Positions 24,189 through 28,896 of a stretch of DNA of 28,896 nucleotides are shown here, piece by piece. The notes below the pieces were generated by a model that worked only from the letters and a program-made list of their open reading frames with translations, was not told where the DNA came from and did not search any database. A program made the translations under genes and the position numbers. Position 1 is the first letter of the stretch; each line of letters starts with the position of its first letter. The DNA comes from Tieghemiomyces parasiticus (lineage: Eukaryota; Kickxellomycota; Dimargaritomycetes; Dimargaritales; Dimargaritaceae). Where the stretch lies: the NCBI GenBank assembly GCA_027575765.1, contig JANBPT010000605.1, forward strand, positions 1-28,896, written 5' to 3'.

Positions 24189-25740
24189 ATGCTCCCTGTG
24201 GCCCTCCCCACCCGCATTGCCGACCTTCCGGCCTTCACGGCCCGAGTGAATGCCGAGGCGCTGCGCCAGTCCGGGGACCCCGCAGCGGAACTTGACGTCC
24301 TCGGTTACAGCCGCTCGAGCCACACCCACGATATCGTGTACCAGGAATTCCGCACCAACCACCTCATGCACAAGTTGTACTCCGAATGGGCGCTTGGGGC
24401 CTCGGCCGACCGTCTTAAGGAGAGCTATGACGGACTGTTGCCAGTGTTGGAACCGCTGACGGAGCCCGCTGTAACCATCACCAAGACCAACCTGCGCAAC
24501 CATCTTGGTCAGCACAAGTAAGCAGAACAAACTACTTTAGTGTCCCGCGGAGTAGCAAAGCGGAGTAGTTGGTGTTTCCTTGGAACGGTCGAGGTCGAAT
24601 TACGTGTATCACTATTATCGCCATCCCCTCACCATTGTATCACGCCCACTCACCCTGTTCTATGCCCTATGAAGAATGTACGGTGCTTACCTGCAATTCT
24701 TTGACGAGGAAATCCGCCAACACGGCCTTGACGCAGCATTTCGCACATACTACCCATCGCTTCTCGCAGGCATGTTTGGTGGGCTCTTCCATCCACTCAT
24801 TCACCTGGGTTATGCCCTCGAATTCCGCAACGAGCTCCTCCTTGGGGAGGGCTTCGCATATGCGTGTAGCTGGTACCGTGACCTAGGCGCCATTATTGAC
24901 GAAACCTCCCCGCAGGACATCCCCCGGGCGGCGACGGACCCCTGGCAGGCCCTACAGGTGATAGCGGCCGATATGAGCGGGGATTTCACGGCGGACGCCG
25001 CTGAACCTGAGTTTGAAACCCGCTTGTGCGGCGTGCTGGCCCGGCCCAGGATGGTCGAAAAGATGACGCAGTTGGTGCAGGGGTATGTGCCCCTGGACCC
25101 GGCACCCCCGGTGTCCGGCTATAGCGGTGACCATAACAACTCTACTTTCGACGATGAGAAGGGGCCAAACACAAGCGATGAGAGCGACGAAGGACTTGTC
25201 ACCTTGGACGTGCTGCACCGCCTCACGGAATGTACCGTTGCTGTGTACGCCGACTTAACCTCCAAGGGTGCCCACCTCGATTTCTACCTCGCCCACGCCG
25301 TCACTTCCTTGATCGCCACGTTCATGATTTTGCCATACCTTGATGACTCGCGCGACCGTGTACGTCAACTCCGTCTACAGCTCTTCGCCCTCCTGGGTGT
25401 TTATACCGTTGAGGGCCGCGGTGACCTTCCCAGGCAACCCACTGCTGCGGTGTCAATCAAACTGAAACGGGAGGCCAGCGAGGCGGAGACGGCAATGGCG
25501 ACGGCTACGCCGGACGATAGTCTTAGTGGTACAGACCGCTGGATGGATATTCGCTCTCGGGCCATCCTAGCCAACGATGATCATGTCGCCAAGGTGGTCC
25601 GCGCCCTGGACTTCTTCCGCATGTTGTATGGGGATCCGGACGACCAGTTCTACCGCGCGGCCCTCCGGACTGTGGACGAGATTACCGTAGCTGATGACTG
25701 GCGGTTCCACGCCCTACCTTCAAACGCATCCAAGTCTTAA
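24189..25740 (+). CDS. Questin-oxidase-like protein, two exons
   Basis: I join exon 1 (24189-24517) to exon 2 (24675-25740), giving 464 residues, close to the usual length of this family (PF14027). Codon 110 (Lys) is split two bases to one, and the joined frame reads GQHKMYGAYLQFF across the junction, as expected for the family. Conserved features seen are NHLMHKLYSEWALGA at 57-71, the LGQHK/YLxFFxxEI block at 106-123 and FHPLIHLGYALEF at 148-160, with paired histidines at H58/H61 and H149/H153. Characterised relatives open anthraquinone rings oxidatively (GedK in geodin synthesis) or act in aflatoxin synthesis (AflY). The substrate of this copy cannot be read from sequence. An acidic insert (STFDDEKGPNTSDESDE) lies mid-protein and is likely a surface loop. 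No signal peptide is seen, so it is probably cytosolic. The ATG has A at -3. Confidence 0.88.
24518..24674 (+). other. Intron of the questin-oxidase-like gene
   Basis: This 157-nt intron has a GTAAGC donor right after the split Lys codon and an AG acceptor at 24673-24674, preceded by a pyrimidine-rich stretch. Removing it restores a single frame through two conserved family blocks. Reading through instead gives a stop two bases into the intron. It contains a nine-base direct repeat, GCGGAGTAG, at 24547-24555 and 24560-24568. Confidence 0.85.
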
Positions 25741-25949
25741 AGGTACTGACCTACCTCGTACCACAGAGACTGTCTGCGTGCTTTCGATGTCGTATACTGG
25801 TTTGTATTATAGTAACACCTGTTGTACGTTTTATAAAGCAACTACGTTTATAGTGTCAGATTGAATCGGATTTTAAGACGGCCAAAGGGAGAGGAGGGGA
25901 TGTGATTGATGGGGCTAGCTACACCTGGTCAGATATCCTCGGTCACCGC
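25741..25949. other. Convergent 3' spacer
   Basis: This 209-nt AT-rich spacer lies between the stop codons of the questin-oxidase-like gene (plus) and the carrier gene (minus). It must hold both 3' UTRs or their overlap. No exact AATAAA is seen in either direction, only TATAAA-like variants around 25834. Confidence 0.4.
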
Positions 25950-27150
25950 CTAGGCCCGCTGCCGCAGCACCCGAAGCAAGGCGAAGGCCACGATAATATA
26001 TGACTCAAGTTTGTCCTTGATCATGAGCAGGAGGGCCTGAGTCAGCACAGCCTTAGAAATTTGTGCGCCCATGCCCTAAGATTTGAGGAGATGAATAGCA
26101 GAGGGGTGAGAGAGAGTGGGGGGGGTCAAAAAATACCAAGGTTATGTTGGGCCCCCTGATTCGACCCACACCGCTAGGCAGGGGGGGAGGGGGCTTCAGT
26201 ACAATATTACTCCACGTCGAGGGACTTACCTTGTACCAACCGACGAAACCATCGGTCTGCCATACCCTGCGAAGAACATCGACGGCGCCCGCATACCGCT
26301 GGTGGGTCTCAGCGTCACACTGGGACTTGGACGGTTTCCACTGGAGGCGCACCTTGGCCATAATGTAAGGGTAGGTCACGACGGTTGCCAACGTCTTGGA
26401 TAGGGCGCCAGCCACGAATACCTGTAGGGCCGACAAACGCTCGCTACCGCCGCCCATCTCTGACGTGCGTCGCATGGCCGCCTTGATGCGTTCAAACGCT
26501 CCGTAGGTAATAGACGGGTTGACCACGAGTACCAACGAAGGCTTTAGTCCCTTCCACAAACCGGTCCATCCGTCATCGGCAATGATTTCGCGGGCGGTTT
26601 CCAGCATGCCGAGGCGCTCTTCGGTGCGGGCGGTCTGTTGCCGGGTGGCCACAACCGAGACCGGGATGGTGAAGAGCTGGGCCAGGGCGGCGGCGACTGC
26701 ACCCAGGGCCAGCTCAGCTAGAGTACTGATACTCCCATCACCACTGGAATGACACGGGCGGCGGAGGTAGAGGCGCCGCACGAAGGAGTACCAGTAAAAA
26801 TAGGCGAAGTTGGTCGAGGTCTGGCCGACCAGTCCCGCGGCGAGCCCGGCATAGAACCCCCGGAGGCCTTCACGGTGGTAGATTTGCTGGGCGGCGTCCC
26901 ACACCGAGGTGTAGGGTTGCTCCTTGCCTTTGACTTCCTCAGCCGGCCTTCCCGCCCCTGCCTCGAGTTGACCAGGCGGTATTTCCTCAAATCCCCTCGT
27001 TCCACCAGCGGCAAGGGCTTTGGACTGGATTTGCATCCGGGTCTTGATGGTGTCGAGCGGGTAGACGCAAAGCAGGGCCAGGGCTGCACTAGCGGCGCCC
27101 GTCAGAGCCATCCCAAACGGAGGCAGGGCCTCCTTCGTCAACTTGGCCAT
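25950..27150 (-). CDS. SLC25-type carrier, peroxisomal adenine nucleotide transporter (PMP34/Ant1-like), two exons
   Basis: Exon 1 runs 27150 to 26230 (307 codons) and exon 2 runs 26075 to 25950 (41 codons and TAG), giving 348 residues. The start CACACCATGG has A at -3 and G at +4. The three-repeat carrier fold is visible: PLDTIKTRMQ at 31-40, PVSVVATRQQ at 163-172 and PYIMAKVRLQ at 261-270. Repeats 2 and 3 lack the acidic residue of the PxD/E signature, as in PMP34-type carriers. The blocks TNFAYFYWYSFVR (113-125), NPSITYGAFERIK (211-223) and GWYKGMGAQISKAVLTQALL across the splice also fit the peroxisomal ATP/AMP (or CoA/NAD) exchanger group, which supplies ATP for fatty-acid activation. Reading through the intron would replace the last helix with a Pro-rich tail. 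A mitochondrial location cannot be excluded. Confidence 0.92.
26076..26229 (-). other. Intron of the carrier gene
   Basis: This 154-nt intron has a perfect GTAAGT donor and a TTAG acceptor. On the sense strand it is very C-rich: C5TC7 (plus-strand G runs at 26181-26193) and C8 (26118-26125). A continuous pyrimidine tract leads to the acceptor. Phase is 0. Splicing restores the conserved final transmembrane helix of the carrier. Confidence 0.88.
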
Positions 27151-28329
27151 GGTGTGACAGTGCTACCAGTATTGAGAGGTCTACGGCGTGGGCAGGTGTA
27201 GTATTGTGGGAGGGGGGCACGCCATCATGGCACGGTGGTTTGAGGCTACAATAGGGCATCAGTTAAGGCTACCGTGTGGTTGCTTGCGAACAAGGTACCC
27301 GCTGCTTGCGCCCCTACCCAAGTTCACAGGGGTTCGGACCCCACATGCACATCGACCAGGCTTCACAAATGACCCTAACCGCCCGACTGTTTCTTACCTG
27401 GCAATGGACTGAATGTCTCTATGAACGGAGGGCAGAAAATAAGTGAAACGTAGAGGTCTTCCAAGGAATGAGGGCGCCACTGGCCACAGAAGGCGGGGCA
27501 GGTAGTGGTTTATGGAGTGCACCTAGAAGCCAGGCGCCGATTGAGATAGGCCGCCGGCGGGGTCCAGTCGGCACGTGCTACGGCTCGATGACCCTTTCAC
27601 AAGTCAGGAACGCTTTCATCGGAGGTTGGCCAGAGGGAGAGGCGTGGGGAATGAGTCGAGTCATATCAGCCAAGTATGCTACAGCCGCCTAAGGGGGGAA
27701 GAGTGGGGTTCAGAGGTCTTACTTGAGTGGCTAGCCTGGTAAACTTAGCCTTGTTACGTGTTAACCCCACCTCCGAATATTACATTTCCAACAAATACCC
27801 TGGGCCCAATTTGTACAGTTAACGTGTTTGACTATGTTATATAATTTTATTAATTAGGGACAGACCCTCGTTATACCATGGGTAACCTGTTGAGTACGAT
27901 GGGAGGAAGAGGGAATATGGATGCTGGTTAGAATTAATCCTTTCACAACATTAGCCCGTCTGTAGTATTACCAGAGTTGGGTGGGTCAGCGGTAATTTAA
28001 GGTAGCGAGAGTTTTCATCATTTTGCATAACGCGTTCAAGCCAAATGCCTCGATTGTCATCATTCCCATGATTGATAAAGGACCTGGCCTAGGGAACAGG
28101 AAAATAATTCGCCGTGATAGGAAGATATACTTACGATGTATGTACAGAGTGCGGCGACGCGGTAGGCAGAGTATAAATGAGTAGTCTAGTAGAGTACAAG
28201 AGAACGAAGCATGATGCAGTGCTAACCCCTGCTAAAGCAAGGGCGCTTTATATCGTGTGTTACAACTACCTGGACACTGTCTCTAGGCCTAGCCAGAAAA
28301 AAAATTACCGATGGGGTCGAGGTGGGTGG

Positions 28330-28341
28330 AAAAAAAAAAAA
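28330..28341. repeat. A12 homopolymer run
   Basis: There are twelve consecutive A residues, 25 nt after an A8 run. It is a possible nucleosome-free spacer or promoter tract and is likely length-variable. Confidence 0.7.
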
Positions 28342-28452
28342 CAGGCGGAATAGAAGCACAGCATAAAATTTGATAAGGCTAGCTAGACATTCCTTTCTGT
28401 GCGCTCTTCACCAACTCCGTTAAACCACCACTGGCACACTGAAAGATCAGAT

Positions 28453-28468
28453 ATAATCACGTGATTAT
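28453..28468. promoter_or_regulatory. Perfect 16-bp palindrome centred on a CACGTG E-box
   Basis: The sequence ATAATCACGTGATTAT equals its own reverse complement. The core TCACGTGA is the preferred site of bHLH factors such as Cbf1, Pho4 and USF relatives. It lies about 1.3 kb upstream of the carrier start and may instead serve a gene past the right edge. A palindrome of this length is expected about 0.4 times in a window of this size, so chance is possible. Confidence 0.35.
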
Positions 28469-28615
28469 TTCACTTCTTGCGCCCGCCATGGGATGGAGCA
28501 GCGTAATCCCCGATGCGACATGAGCGAGGGGGGCTACCTTTATCACCTTGACAAATCGAGACGAAGGCGGCAATCACTGATCCCTTAGCCTCCATTTAGG
28601 GTACAATTTAAGGCA

Positions 28616-28627
28616 GGGGGGGGGGGG
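28616..28627. repeat. G12 homopolymer run
   Basis: There are twelve consecutive G residues on the plus strand. Such runs are prone to slippage and to sequencing-length error. Confidence 0.7.
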
Positions 28628-28896
28628 CACCACACCCGTTTGATTAGTGGCTGCCGGGCCTTGGTGGAGGTCTCAAACCATCACAGGCCCGAAGTTACTG
28701 GGTGTCTACTTGATGACAGCTCTGATCTCTACCCAATAGCGAGTATGGCCCTACTCCATGTTGCCCCTAATAGCTACCGGTGGTCCCTTCAAAGACGATG
28801 GCTAAGGCCCGTCCGCCATCAACGTGGCCCCTAGTCTCACGCCAGGCTTCCGCTGGGTGGGAAAGCATGAGCTTCTACGACACCCTGACCCCTTAT

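Larger units (their letters stand above)
27151..28896. other. 1.7-kb spacer at the right end with no supported gene
   Basis: The first part is the carrier's promoter on the minus strand. The longest open frames (64-74 codons) have no protein-like features. Landmarks are A8 at 28297-28304, A12 at 28330-28341, G12 at 28616-28627 and a perfect palindrome at 28453-28468. A GGGGTTCGGACCCC stretch near 27328 resembles a tRNA T-arm but has no matching cloverleaf. The region may include the promoter of a gene beyond the right edge. Confidence 0.45.

Noticed and set aside
27300..27350. tRNA-like T-arm GGGGTTCGGACCCC
   Set aside because: The T-loop lacks the conserved A at its fifth position, and I could not find a matching acceptor stem or A-box upstream.
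28030..28050. B-box-like GTTCAAGCC
   Set aside because: The flanking bases do not form a T-stem and no D-arm or acceptor stem is present.

Overview
The window reads as nuclear DNA of a fungus. It has GC-rich, intron-poor genes separated by more AT-rich spacers. The introns I can place are short (154 and 157 nt) with GTAAGY donors, and most starts sit in good Kozak contexts. The gene set (midasin, a tyrosinase, a questin-oxidase-like protein and a PMP34/Ant1-like carrier) is fungal in character. An early-diverging, GC-rich lineage such as Kickxellomycotina would fit, but that placement is a guess from style, not from a phylogenetic marker.

Layout from left to right. Bases 153 to 1 (minus) probably hold the first 51 codons of a hydrophobic protein that runs off the left edge. 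About 2.7 kb without a convincing gene follows. An intrinsically disordered, Pro/Ser/Thr/Ala-rich protein of 318 residues lies at 2901-3857 (plus) and converges on the dominant feature. That feature is an uninterrupted 17-kb gene for midasin (MDN1/REA1, 5676 residues, 21303 to 4273, minus), the dynein-like AAA ATPase that strips assembly factors from pre-60S ribosomes. Its true start is the ATG at 21303; the open frame extends 28 codons further upstream but contains no earlier ATG.

A 1.1-kb divergent promoter region separates midasin from a membrane-anchored tyrosinase (22410-23471, plus). A two-exon questin-oxidase-like protein (24189-25740, plus) follows. It converges on a two-exon carrier of the peroxisomal adenine nucleotide transporter type (27150 to 25950, minus). 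The last 1.7 kb shows no gene, only homopolymer runs and a perfect 16-bp palindrome centred on a CACGTG E-box.

Functionally, midasin is a housekeeping ribosome-assembly gene. The most interesting neighbourhood is the tandem tyrosinase and questin-oxidase-like pair. Both families act on phenolic or aromatic substrates, so they could share a pigment or aromatic-oxidation pathway. No polyketide synthase or other backbone enzyme is in view, so this remains a hypothesis. I see no mobile element, CRISPR array, rRNA or tRNA that I can support.
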